Under the pieces are notes generated by a model. That model did not search any database and had not been told where the DNA came from. It was given only the letters and a program-made list of their open reading frames with translations. From NCBI GenBank assembly GCA_019925105.1, contig JAHGAU010000029.1, forward strand, positions 124,001 through 188,000: a stretch of DNA of 64,000 bases. The letters are read 5' to 3'. Each line of letters opens with the position of its first letter. Positions within the stretch are counted from its first letter, which is position 1. Source of the DNA: Niebla homalea (lineage: Eukaryota; Ascomycota; Lecanoromycetes; Lecanorales; Ramalinaceae). Position numbers and translations under genes: made by a program. Shown here piece by piece: positions 47,736 through 58,032 of this stretch.

Positions 47736-49567
47736 ATGTAAAGCAGGATGGTATATATGATATGTTGATGAATATGAGCTGAGCGTTTTCGCCACTTTGT
47801 GGCACCTAGTGGATGAATGTAGCCATTTGTATTCCGATAGTCAGGTATGCCAGGCTATAATGCCAGGCTATGAAAGGTAGATAGGTTTCACTGATATTTT
47901 TGAAACGTGTTGATATTAATCGCTACCATCAGTATAACGCGACAGGCACGATTACTACTTACGCTACACATCTTATCACAACAGTTCCCTATTTATTACT
48001 TTGGAAATACATAAGGTGATACCGCATTTGGGACAATATCCAGAAAAGCCAAGCATAGTATAACCCTAGAGCCATACAACACTATTCTATTGAATAAAGT
48101 GACAATAATTCCACAAAATTAGTGACAATAATTGAAAAAGTCTTCTATACTTCTAAATCAGGATACCAATCGTCAACCCTCCCATACCGAAATTCACACC
48201 CATCGCCCTCTTCCTTTTCTCTTGCAGACCAACAAAAACCCGCACAACACTCAATGACCACAGCACCCCAATGGTAGCAAAAACCTCACTTCCAGCCTTC
48301 AAACGTCGGCGCCATCGGAGACGTGCGGCGGCGGCGTAACAACGGACCACTAAAAGCAATCGGCTCTTCCGCGTCGTTTTTACACAACGACGGCGAAGAA
48401 ACCTATGCTTGTCTGCCTGCCCATTTCTACCAATCATGGAAAAAGGGAAAAAAAGGCGTATCACACAACCTCCCTTCTCTAGAGATATGAATGCCGCGGG
48501 CATTGGTGTTGGCAGGCAGGCAGGGCATTTCGCAAGCTAGATTTTCAAGTTTCCTCATCATCATCAGCAGCATCATCCCCATCCCCCTCATCATCATCAT
48601 CCAAAAACACCAAAAAAAATTTCCCACGGGACGATGAACGAAGCGAAGCAGAAACATGACTTCCCCTTCCGCCTTCGTAGTTCAGAAAAGGGGAAGTGCG
48701 AGACCCCATCGTCATATCTAGTTTACTCATCATCCACAAGCAAAAAAGGCAGCGCGGCCCAGTAAGAGGGCATGAGTGCGCTGGATTGATGACCCAGGGG
48801 AGAGAGACTGCTAGGGCAGCAGATAAAGAAAGGAATGAGATGTTGAATGGTGAATGGTATGGAAAAGGGGACGAGGCTGTTGAAGAGAGGGGGGGGATGA
48901 AGGTGGTTGGTGAGCAGGCAGAGAGACCGCTAGTCCCGGGAAGGACAAAAAGAGATGGCGAGGACGTTTACGAGTCCAGCGCAGTGGGGAGTAGAGGCCG
49001 CAAGGGTATTTTGTGCTGGTGGAGATATGGAGGGAGACGGCTGCGTCGTTGGGGGAGGGAAACGCGCGAGGTAAGAAATGAGCAAGGAGGGAAAGTGGAG
49101 GACAAATTAGAAGAGGAAGAGAGACGGCAGGGACGGGGGAAAAGGATAAGAAATAGAGCCCCAGCGGCTTGTCTTTGCAGATACGATCGGATGACGAAAA
49201 GGATAGACTGGTCGAGTTAGTCCGCAAATAGTTCAGTTCGGGGTATTGGTGCAGACATTATACCTCGAGCCCATCTTTGAGTTATGTCTTGAGGGATCTG
49301 GGATTAATGAGGAAGATTTTTGGTGGGAACGGGGGTGATAGAGCGTAAAGAGCTCCTAGCGCTGGGGGATGTTGCGGGCTGAGCGAGGAGAGTGGAGCTC
49401 ACAACTGAAGATCATATATCCTTGAGAATCTAGAACAATATTGTAATCTTGATCGAGTTGGATCTGCGTTGTGGAAGGTCGATCTGTACATCGCCACCGT
49501 CTGATCGTGTCCTGAATTGGCTTTCACATTATTATCACTCACCTCTCGACCCTACCATCAAACCCCT
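47736..49567. other. Intergenic between convergent genes, no gene seen
   Basis: About 1.8 kb between the ends of GCN1 (+) and the quinone oxidoreductase (-). Several open frames of 80-175 codons exist on both strands, but they are Arg/Lys- or Pro/Ser-biased, lack homology that I recognise and lack splice partners. The 48,800-49,200 stretch is purine-rich on the plus strand. Confidence 0.35.
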
Positions 49568-50951
49568 TCACTCCACCCGACAGATGATCTTCCCCATACT
49601 CGTATTCCCCTCCATGAACTCATGCGCCTCCCTCACCTCTCTCCAGCCGAACGTCTTCTCTACCGGCACTGTCATCTCTCCCTTCACGATCCGCGGTATG
49701 GTGTGCTCGCATAACAGATCCCTCAATCGTTTCTGATACTCTTCGTCCCGGCTCCTCAAACTGCTCCCTTCCCATCTTATGCGCTTGCCAATGAAGGCGC
49801 CAATGTTGACACCTGGAGGGACGATCGGGCCTCCCATCAGGCCTAGCTGGACGATGCGGCCGTCACGGGCTATGCAGTTGAAATTGCTTTGGATATAGGG
49901 GGCACCTATGAAATCGATGATCTAGAGATGGTTTTCAATCAGTCTTGTGCTAGTCGGATTTCTGCTGGCGTTTTGAGATCTGTAGTGGAGGAATTTGGCT
50001 TTCGAACAGTGGGGGCGGCTTGTGCGAGCCTGTTATAACGTACAGTAAGAAGGCTGGAAATGTACTCACAATGTCAACGCCTTTACCACCCGTAGCTTTC
50101 ATAATCTCGGCCGACCAGTCCACACTCGAGTCTTTGTAATTATACCCAGCAGTCGCACCAAGCGATTTGCAGAATTCAATCTTGGCATCCGACCCCGCCG
50201 TCACGAAGATCTCCCCCGCCCCCTCCGCTTTCGACAGCTGGATGCCCGCTATACTCACCGAGCTGGCGCCCGCATGCCAAAGGATGGTCTTCCCAGGCGC
50301 GAACTCGCCAATGAGATGGAGCGCTTGGGTCGCAGTAATCCACGTCTCGGGAATCCCTGCGCAAATCTCCCAGCTCAGCTCTGGTGGCTTGTGAACCAAC
50401 ATGTGCGTAGATACGGCAATGTATTCTGCGTATGCGCCTGGCCCGTCCAAACAAATCAGCCGCCCCATGCTTCTGGTTTTACCACCCTGCGCCATCGTTG
50501 TCAAGGGGAAAAGGGGGTGGCGTACCCCCGTAAGCGAGGCCGAACACTTCATCACCTTTCTTGAAACTCCCTTCGGCCTGCGAGCCCAGCTCTTCTACTG
50601 TGCCGCTGAATTCGACGCCGAGGATCTTGCCCTGTTGCACCATTCTCTTAGCCACTCGCCTGCCCCTCGTGAGACCGGGCGCGACGCACATACAGCCTGT
50701 GGCGGGAGAGGATATTTGCCCTCCCTCTGCAGCAGATCCATTCGATTCAGCCCAAAGCATTTGATCTTCATAATGGCGTGGGTGGGCTGGAGGGTCGGAT
50801 AGGGTGTGGCGTCGTTGATGTAGAGGGAGGAGGCGGGGCCGGTGCCGTTCCTTATGTCTGAAGGACGTCAATTGTTTGCGACTAAATCGTGGGTAAGATG
50901 GAGAGGGGGTCCTGTACCGACTGCGCGCATTGTTCGCTGTGATTGCGCCAT
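49568..50951 (-). CDS. NAD(P)H quinone oxidoreductase, PIG3-type (zeta-crystallin/MDR family)
   Basis: Five exons (50951-50918, 50857-50694, 50631-50526, 50437-50070, 49921-49568) encode 341 residues; the four introns are 60, 62, 88 and 148 bp. The N-terminus gives MRAVDIRNGTGPASSLYINDATP, then IMKIKCFGLNRMDLLQREGKYPLPPQA and ILGVEFSGTVEELG, the catalytic fold of zinc-independent medium-chain reductases. Junction 3 restores FGLAYGGAYAEYIAV. The Rossmann NADPH motif is HAGASSVSIAGIQLSK. The C-terminus (IIDFIGAPYIQSNF...GRIVQLGLMGG) is typical of PIG3/TP53I3 homologues, which reduce quinones with one electron. No zinc ligands are seen, as expected. The start could also be the internal ATG at 50930. 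Confidence 0.9.
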
Positions 50952-51414
50952 TGATTGCGAGCGCTGTTGGGGGCAATGGTGGGGCAAGCGCTCAAGCAGC
51001 TGAACTGTATGGGTTCTTGCATTAATTGAAAGCAGAAACTGCACGCTTTGTGGTGAGAACGAGCTATAGAGAGTGAGGTGGTAGGTTAGTTCAAGGCGGA
51101 GGATGTTGCTCCGCAATCCAACGTCAATCGGGAACAGGAGCTGGTATTCCCGGCTTATCCTTTTCTCTGGCTGGCCATTGTCAACGCCATGTAACGTATC
51201 AGAAAGATTGAGAAAATCAATTCAATGCATGGACATAATGAACAAACATTCATAAATCGAAAAGCGCATATCAAGAGCCCAAGGCATTGGTATCGAGAAA
51301 TGTACGTCAACCATTTACCCTCAGCTGCGAGCTACGCAGCCAGATAGCACCTACAACTCCGAGCAACGTGATCCCTTTATCCGAAGCAAACTGGTCAGGT
51401 CAATCAAGTCCACC
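50952..51414. other. Intergenic, no gene seen
   Basis: About 460 bases between two minus-strand genes, holding the quinone reductase promoter and the RPA1 3' end. No motif was assigned. Confidence 0.4.
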
Positions 51415-53479
51415 TCATGCCATGCTATACCCTTTGATCAACTCGGTAAGCTTTGAACACTCGCTCGAATAATTCAGGGGACCAGCAGCTGAGACTTGAT
51501 ATCGAACTCTATCATCAATATTAGCCACGCTCGTCGCTGAAGTCCAAGACAGTGGATGGAATATACCTCTGTTGGTCCTGAAAATTGTCCATCTTCGCCC
51601 TACATTTGAAATTCATCGTCTTGCAGTTCGCTTCCTGAAAGGCTTCGTCGGCAGCCTTGCTATCATTCTCCCGTAGCTCCATCAATTCGTCAGCTGACAT
51701 GCCCATGATCTGTCTGCCCACATCGTCGAAGCAACTTAGCCAGATCTGGCCCGTATGATCGCTGACATTGATCGACATGATGTACCGATGCTCTGGCTTT
51801 GGGTGGGTCTTGTCACAGCGTTCGCATCGCCATTGGCCGGGATCATTCTCAACAACTTTCTTGTTGCAGCCGTCCGAGAGGCAGGCGGGGTAGGAGACGT
51901 TGTCTTGCTTGATGTAGATGACAGTGGCCTTGGTGGTGAAGTAGTCCGTGGTTTCCGACATCCCCAGGTTTTCCTCCTTGATCTGCAGGATAGTCTTCAT
52001 AGGATCGCCTCGGCCTCCGGCAGCGGTCATGCTCCCATTCATTTGAGCGTGCGTGGAAAACTGATCATTCTTGCCTTGAGCGAGGTACCAGCCCTTCAGC
52101 CTATGCGCATCATCAATGTCAGGATCGATCGTCATTGAGCCTGAACTCAACAGACTCAGACTCCGACCACCAAAGTCTGACACCTTTACTCCCTTGAATG
52201 CCACTACAGATTCTGGGTTCGCTTCGAATGATGTCGCCGAATTTCCCCATATTGTCAGTCGGACCGAGTAGCCTGTGTTGTCAACGAGGGTCAATTCGCG
52301 CTTGTCGTAGGGTTTGCTTGTGGTCTTAGAGACGATTTGATTGGTCTCGCCAACCTCTTTCAGCACCCCAATCGTGTCAATGGTCGAGTCCTTCTCAACA
52401 TTTTGTAGGTCCGCGATATTGGTAAAGTTGAATCGTACTTGTGGCACTCCGCTCTGTTCCTCCGCCTTCTCCACCACCGTATCTCGCTCGAACATCAACT
52501 CGTAGTCATTCGAGAGATTGGAGAACTGCTTCTTCGCCATGTTGACACGGCAAGGACTCGTCACATAGTAGACACCTCCCTCATGGAAGACATCAAAGAG
52601 CATATCGACTTGCTCGCCAAAGCCCGTGCCTCTTATCTCCCCACTCTCATCCAAGAGATTGACACTGAACAGTTTGCCCTCACCATTCTTGTTATGCCAT
52701 GTTTTGACGTCTGACTTGTGCGAGCATCTTGCTTTGATGGTCCATTTGTGAGCATATGGCGAAAGAGCTTCGATAGGGTAGATATTGGCGTGTGCGGTGG
52801 AGGAGCTGTTGCCCGGTCTTGCCGAATTTGTTGATTGGTTCTGCTGCGGAGCGCCTACCTTATTGCCGTAGAATCCATTCGTCGACATGGTCGTTGACTG
52901 TGGTTTGACGTCCTCCTCCTGCTTGACATCCAAGGGTTTGGGCTCTCCAATTTTTTCGGTGACCCCTAGGTGTTCCAAGACCTCAAGGTCGAGCACGATC
53001 AGGATTCTGGGTGTGTCAGAAAGGCACGAAATTGGATGTAGTAGCATTCTAGACGCACTTTTTCTCTCTGACGAAATTTGCCTGGAATGACTTCAGCCGG
53101 ACAAAGCATCCCTTGACCAGCTTTCCCCCATGGACCACATGATTTGCCTCTTGTACACATTAGCTTCATGAGATTTCGAGCCTGTTGATGCTCAATTATC
53201 ATAGTGAGTGACCCACGAGTAGCTAGCATGCTCTGCACAAAGTTGTTGATATCGCTAAAGACCACTCGGAAGCGTTCTGGTGATCCTTCCTGACCAGCAG
53301 TAGCGGCCAGCGGCTTGATTTGGACACATTGTAGACACGGCTGAGGTGTACCAGCGGCAGGGTCAGCGTTAAAGATGGCACTATACATAGCTCAGCTTTG
53401 GGGACTACCGATATAGTGAGAAGGTTTGGACTTACGACAAGGATCCACGATCGACAGAGGATGCTGGGTTCCCAGCCAT
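51415..53479 (-). CDS. RFA1: Replication protein A 70 kDa subunit (RPA1)
   Basis: Five exons (53479-53436, 53380-53217, 53149-53059, 53006-51567, 51508-51415) encode 610 residues; introns are 52-67 bp. The N-terminal OB fold (about 1-115) reads SAIFNADPAAGTPQPCLQCVQIKPL...VFSDINNFVQSMLATQANHVV. A Gln/Ser/Asn linker follows, then DBD-A (IYPIEALSPYAHKWTIKARC), DBD-B, and DBD-C with a four-Cys zinc finger (CLSDGC...CERC, about 474-496). The final intron (GTATAT...TAG, CTAAT branch site) is required to restore the conserved ending RVRYQVSAAGPLNY...ELIKGYSMA; without it the protein would stop early. RPA binds single-stranded DNA in replication, repair and recombination together with RPA2 and RPA3. 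It is divergent from the dienelactone hydrolase gene. Confidence 0.96.
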
Positions 53480-53779
53480 ATTCAAAATTATAATGCGGAG
53501 GAATCGTCAAGGGGATACAGGAGGTGGCAGAAGTGGGAATTGAATGTGTTCGTGGTTGGAATAGTCGTCGATGATGCTACTACTTCCGTACGCGTTATTT
53601 GTCTGCCGAGCGCGTCTGGCGTAAAGAGGATTTTGCCCCACCTGTTTCTGCGGACTGGCGAATATGACCCCCCATACAATGATGTCTGCCTACCCCTCGG
53701 CCTGGACCTCCCCGTAAACAGACCCTTGCATCCTTTCTTCTCTACATCATTTGCTAAGATCCCTGCGCGACACTTCATC
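53480..53779. promoter_or_regulatory. Bidirectional promoter RPA1 / dienelactone hydrolase, with MluI cell-cycle box
   Basis: The 300-base spacer holds both promoters. A perfect ACGCGT at 53590-53595 lies 111 bases upstream of the RPA1 ATG, with a partial match (CGCGTC) at 53611-53616. ACGCGT is the MBF binding site that drives G1/S expression of DNA replication genes, including RFA1, in yeasts; its use here is inferred. Confidence 0.65.
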
Positions 53780-55074
53780 ATGGCAGAAGATGAGGTGGCC
53801 ACCAAGGCTCCGGAGAGCGATGCCCAGGAGCCAAGCATACTATCTTCTGGTGACACACCGGCGCAGACTGGCCCCGCCATGGGGGTATGAAATCCCGTTG
53901 CTTCCCAGCTTCTTTGATGGCTGTGGCTGAAGCTACTTACTCAGGAACATTGCGTCACAGATCGACCTTCGCGTGAGATATCCTATACCTACATGCAATG
54001 CTTGAAGCGATTGACGATTCTTCTAGCAACGGATGGGCAAGAACCAAGCGGTGTAGAACCCCCCTCTGCCGCCTGAAACCTGCTTCTTCCTTACACTCTC
54101 CAACCTAGGAACTCACCAAGATCGCAGATGTAGACGTATGTCACTTATCATCGATTGAACACCTCTCGTTCTCTGACATGCTACCAAGGTCTACATCGCC
54201 AAACCAGCCGACTACCCCCATCTTCCCTCCAAGCTCCTCCTCTTCCTCTCCTCCGGGACCGGCATCCATTCCCGCAATAATCAACTGCAAGCCGACAAAT
54301 ATGCCTCCGAAGGCTTCCTCGTCGTCATGCCTGATCAGTACATGCTCCTCCCCCAGCCCCCACTTTCACCCTCCTTCTCCTCCCACTGTACCACCATGCT
54401 TACCACCCCCCCCCTCCCCCCACAGATTCGCAGGTGACCACGCCCCCAACAGCACCGCAGCCGCCTCCACCTCCACGGACGCCGACACTCCCAGCATGAT
54501 CGACAAAGTGAAACTCGGCTTCGCCACCACGGTCGCCACGACCGCCAAATCATTCATGCTGGACATGTGGCTCGCGCGGCAGACCCCCGAAAAAGTGCTC
54601 CCCATCCTCCATCGGGTCATCACCGCTGCAACGGACGAATTCGCGGATGCGGTCGCCAATGGTGGGGGCGTCTACGCTGTCGGGTACTGCTTTGGCGGGA
54701 AATACGTGTGTTTGCTGTCACACACCGCGTCCCACCCAGAGAAGCCTCCGGATGAGGAAAAGGGGGAAGGCCGGCAGAAGCCGTTGATCAAGTGTGGGGC
54801 ATTGGCGCACGGGACGATGATCACGAAGGAGGATCTCGAGGGGATCGAGGTTCCCGTGAGCATGGCGTGCGTGGAGCAGGATCAGCTGTTCAGTGATGAG
54901 GTGAGGGTGGCGGGGAAGGAGTACCTAGAAAAGGAGGGGAGGGAGTTTGAGATGCGGGTTTATGAGAAGGTGCCGCATGGCTTTGCGGTGGTGGGGGAGT
55001 ATGCGGATGAGGGCATCAGGGTGAAGCAGAAGGAGGCGTTTGAGCAGATGGTGGGGTGGCTGAAGGGGCATTGA
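53780..55074 (+). CDS. Dienelactone hydrolase family protein
   Basis: Six exons encode 327 residues. Exons 2, 3 and 4 are only 28, 26 and 27 bases (53945-53972, 54027-54052, 54109-54135); exon 5 is 54189-54337 and exon 6 runs from 54426. The introns are 60, 54, 56, 53 and 88 bp. The spliced segment reads EHCVTDRPSPTDGQEPSGEL, then TKIADVDVYIAKPAD, and the last junction restores VVMPDQFAGDHAP. The alpha/beta-hydrolase nucleophile is Cys200 in GYCFGG; Asp264 (EQDQLF) and His296 (VPHGFA) complete the DLH triad. Family members hydrolyse dienelactones in aromatic catabolism, but many fungal ones have unknown substrates. No signal peptide is seen, so it is probably cytosolic. Confidence 0.92.
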
Positions 55075-55626
55075 GAATGCGTTGGGGGCGCAGGGTCCGA
55101 TACGATTCTCAGAAATGATTTCATTCGCTTCATACGTTTCCACTTGGTTTTCCATTTTTTAGAAATCTTTATAAACTGTTTTCGCATTTCGCTGGCACAT
55201 TACAAACAATATTCCCACTCTTCACTTACATTACCACAGAAGATACACATCCTTCTTCTTCATTACCCTTTGTTACTTCCAAGGCGTACCACCAGGTACA
55301 TATATACAAACATTTCCCACACAATCCAAAATAGGGGCTAAACGACTTCCGCGGAGATGCACTCACCCGCCCGGATCGCATAAAAGCGCATGTAGCACGT
55401 GATATGAGCCCACCCGTTCCGGTTACCCTTTAGTCGTTGCTTGGACGTTCTATGCGCTTCGCCGGCGCGCCGTGCGTCTCCCTATTTTACTCGATATTAA
55501 TATCATAATGGCCTGGTAGTTGGGCCGAAACGGTTCGATGCTGGAACGCTGCAATTTGTACGGATTAGGAAGAAGGAGGGACGAAGTTTTTTCCACGTTG
55601 CTCGGCTGCAGCAATTTATTGGCCTT
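55075..55626. other. Intergenic between convergent genes, no gene seen
   Basis: About 550 bases between the ends of the dienelactone hydrolase (+) and RFT1 (-), presumably both 3' untranslated regions. No feature was seen. Confidence 0.4.
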
Positions 55627-57392
55627 TTAATTTCTCTTGCTGTTTGCCTCTTCTTTGTTCTGCTTGGACATCCCCCACATCTCCATCAAGAAGCGCCTTT
55701 CACAATACAGCACGCCTGATCCTACTGCCCCCAGCAGGCCTACCACCTTCGCCATCTCCCTCATTCCAATCCCCACTCCTTCACTTTCGCCCAACATTCC
55801 CACCAGCGCCGCTCTCCCCGCCACAGCCACCGCAACCGCATATTCATCCGGTATCACTCTCCTCATAAGCAATACTCCATCCTTATGACCTTCCGGGCCC
55901 CCTTTTCCCCACCCCAAACCTCCCCCCGTTCAACAAGGTCCCGCCCCACAAACCTGACGCTCCAGCCAATCCTCCCCACGCAGACCACCGCATTGACAAT
56001 CACCAAACCCCTAGCTCCCATCCCCCACACCCCCAGCACCAACCATCCCGTCACCCCGAACAGCGCACTTGACCCCACCATCCAGACACTTTGTGCGCGC
56101 AACTGTGCGGGGGTGGCGACAGCGCTGACGTAGGCTTCGAGGATGCCATTGTAGGCAAGGAGGGGGAGGTAGATGCAATATGCACTCAGCACCGACGGTG
56201 CTTCCGTGTGGGACCAGCGCGGTCCAGCGAGGGTGTGGAGGAGTAAGGGGGTGAGGGGCGGGGCGAGGGTAGTGAGGATGAGGGAGAGGATGGAGTAAAG
56301 GTGGAGGAGCGTGGTGAGGTAGGATGTTGCTTGGCCGAGTTGAGCTATGTCGGTTGCCGGTTGGCTGGGCTGGATGTTGGTCGTAGTGGAGGCTGTAGGA
56401 GGGGAGAGTTTGGGGGGAAGTAGGCGTGCGAGGAGGGAGCGCGAGGATTCCTCAATGGGTTGGAAGAGGATGCGGGCGAGAAGGCCGCCGTAGTTGGACG
56501 CAAGGGCGTAAGCGCCTTGGGAAGGGAGGGTTGTGAGAAGGGCGATTAGGTAGGCGTCGCCGGAGGTGAGGAGTTGCTTGAAGAGGGACTGGGTGTAGAG
56601 TGTGGTAGACAATTTGAGAAGGTTGGGGGGAAAGAGCTGGCTACCTCCTGAGGGAGGTCGACGAGGGAAGACAGAAAGAGCAGCGAGCTTGAGGGCGGGA
56701 CGAAGACCATAAACGTACCCAATGATGAGCGAGATGGCGTAGCTGAGTTGGCCGATGGCGAAAGGAAGGACGCCGATGTCGAGGTCAGAATGGCTCGCGT
56801 AGATGGTGGTGCTGCAGGTGACGATGCAGCGGAGAAATGTAGCTTGCATCTCTGCTGAAGCACGGGTGCCGTAGAGCATCCGCTGCTGAGCCAACGCGAA
56901 GAGAGGCTCGTGAAGGAGTTCCATGATCGTTGCTAGTGCGTACAGTTGCAGGGAGCTTTGTATATAAGGGATGGATAGCAAGGCAGGGTCTGCATTGCGT
57001 TTGTAGAGCCATTGGAAGACCAGAGTAAGCACCGAACCAAGACCGATGGCGAGATAGGATAGATTGATAGCCTCTTGCACTCTGTCTATGTTCCCAGCTT
57101 CTGCAATCTCATCTCCCTTGTATTCCTCGGCGTTCTTGGACGGTGGCTGAACATGGTCATGTCGCTGTCGCTGCAAGGCTACCCGTATGCTTTCTCGAGA
57201 GAAGTACAATGTTGATACTGAGAACAGCTCGAGTTGTGTTGCTGCGCCAAGGATATCGGGCGAGAGATAGCGAAGCAATACCTGGTTGACAATGAATGTG
57301 AGAGCTCGGGACGCGATTTGTAGCAGGATTAGGAAGGTGGCTCCACGGGTAGATCTAGCCAGGACGGACGGGGGCATGCTTAGATCTGTCAT
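55627..57392 (-). CDS. RFT1: Oligosaccharide translocation protein RFT1
   Basis: The main frame (57392-55863, 509 residues) is an Rft1 homologue. It begins SVLARSTRGATFLILLQIASRALTFI, then LLRYLSPDILGAATQLELFSVSTLYFSRESIRVAL, with about ten membrane helices. Rft1 is an ER membrane protein needed for the Man5GlcNAc2-dolichol step of N-glycosylation. The frame stops at 55863, but the adjacent frame continues to 55627 with two more hydrophobic helices (AVAVAVAGRAALVGMLG and MAKVVGLLGAVGSGVLY), expected at the Rft1 C-terminus. The change of frame could be a 53-bp intron at 55934-55882 (GTTGAA...AAG, weak signals) or a lost base in a six-G run (55922-55927). A 5' leader intron (acceptor just before codon 3) would move the start to the ATG at 57377. 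Confidence 0.88.
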
Positions 57393-58032
57393 ATGTCACT
57401 GTCAGATTTCCTTTCATCACGGACTCGCTGCTGCTTACGTTGGAGGAGAGAGACTCAGAGGTGGATTCAGGAGTTATCTCATGTCCTTATGCGCATTTCC
57501 TTAAGAGGGTGCACTAAATACCACTCTGCGATTGGAGACAGGGTGGCCGATTGACCAATGGTGGGCGCCTACCTAGCATGGCGGCTGTGTGTGTCTGTCT
57601 GTAGCAGTGTAGCCACGTAAAGGGCTGCATCGACACAACACAAACACAAAAGTAGAACGGTTAATTTGATCGCGAAACCCCTACTGCAGATCTTCAAATG
57701 ACGTCATTGCTGGCTGGTGTTGGTGAACAAGTATGATTTGAAACATTGTGCACACATCATAGGCGAGGTATACCAATGATTGCTTGTCTTGTCTCGAGAG
57801 TCGCATTGCCACCCTTACAAGTAATCGCACAACTCTGCATGATGAGAGATAGGTAAAGAAGAAAGAGGCAAAAAGTGCGAAAGCTTGCGTGGCTGAGCAT
57901 CAGGCACCGGTTTCCCGTTTTCTTGGTGGTGTCGGCCCAACGTCCGCTCTGCCGTTACTTCCATAAACAAAACTGCCCCCCTCGCCATTGATCATTTACA
58001 CGCGCCCAGTATCACCACATAGTATTACAGCC
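57393..58032. promoter_or_regulatory. Divergent promoter region RFT1 / fimbrin
   Basis: About 640 bases between divergent starts, so both promoters lie here. A possible donor GTAAGC near 57438 (minus strand) supports a 5' leader intron in RFT1. No named regulator site was assigned. Confidence 0.4.

Noticed and set aside
48153..48503. 116-codon minus-strand open frame with a hydrophobic end
   Set aside because: Basic, random-looking sequence, no recognisable family and no splice support; could be revisited with transcript data.
48696..49220. 174-codon plus-strand open frame
   Set aside because: Gly/Glu/Arg-biased sequence from a purine-rich stretch, with no domain.
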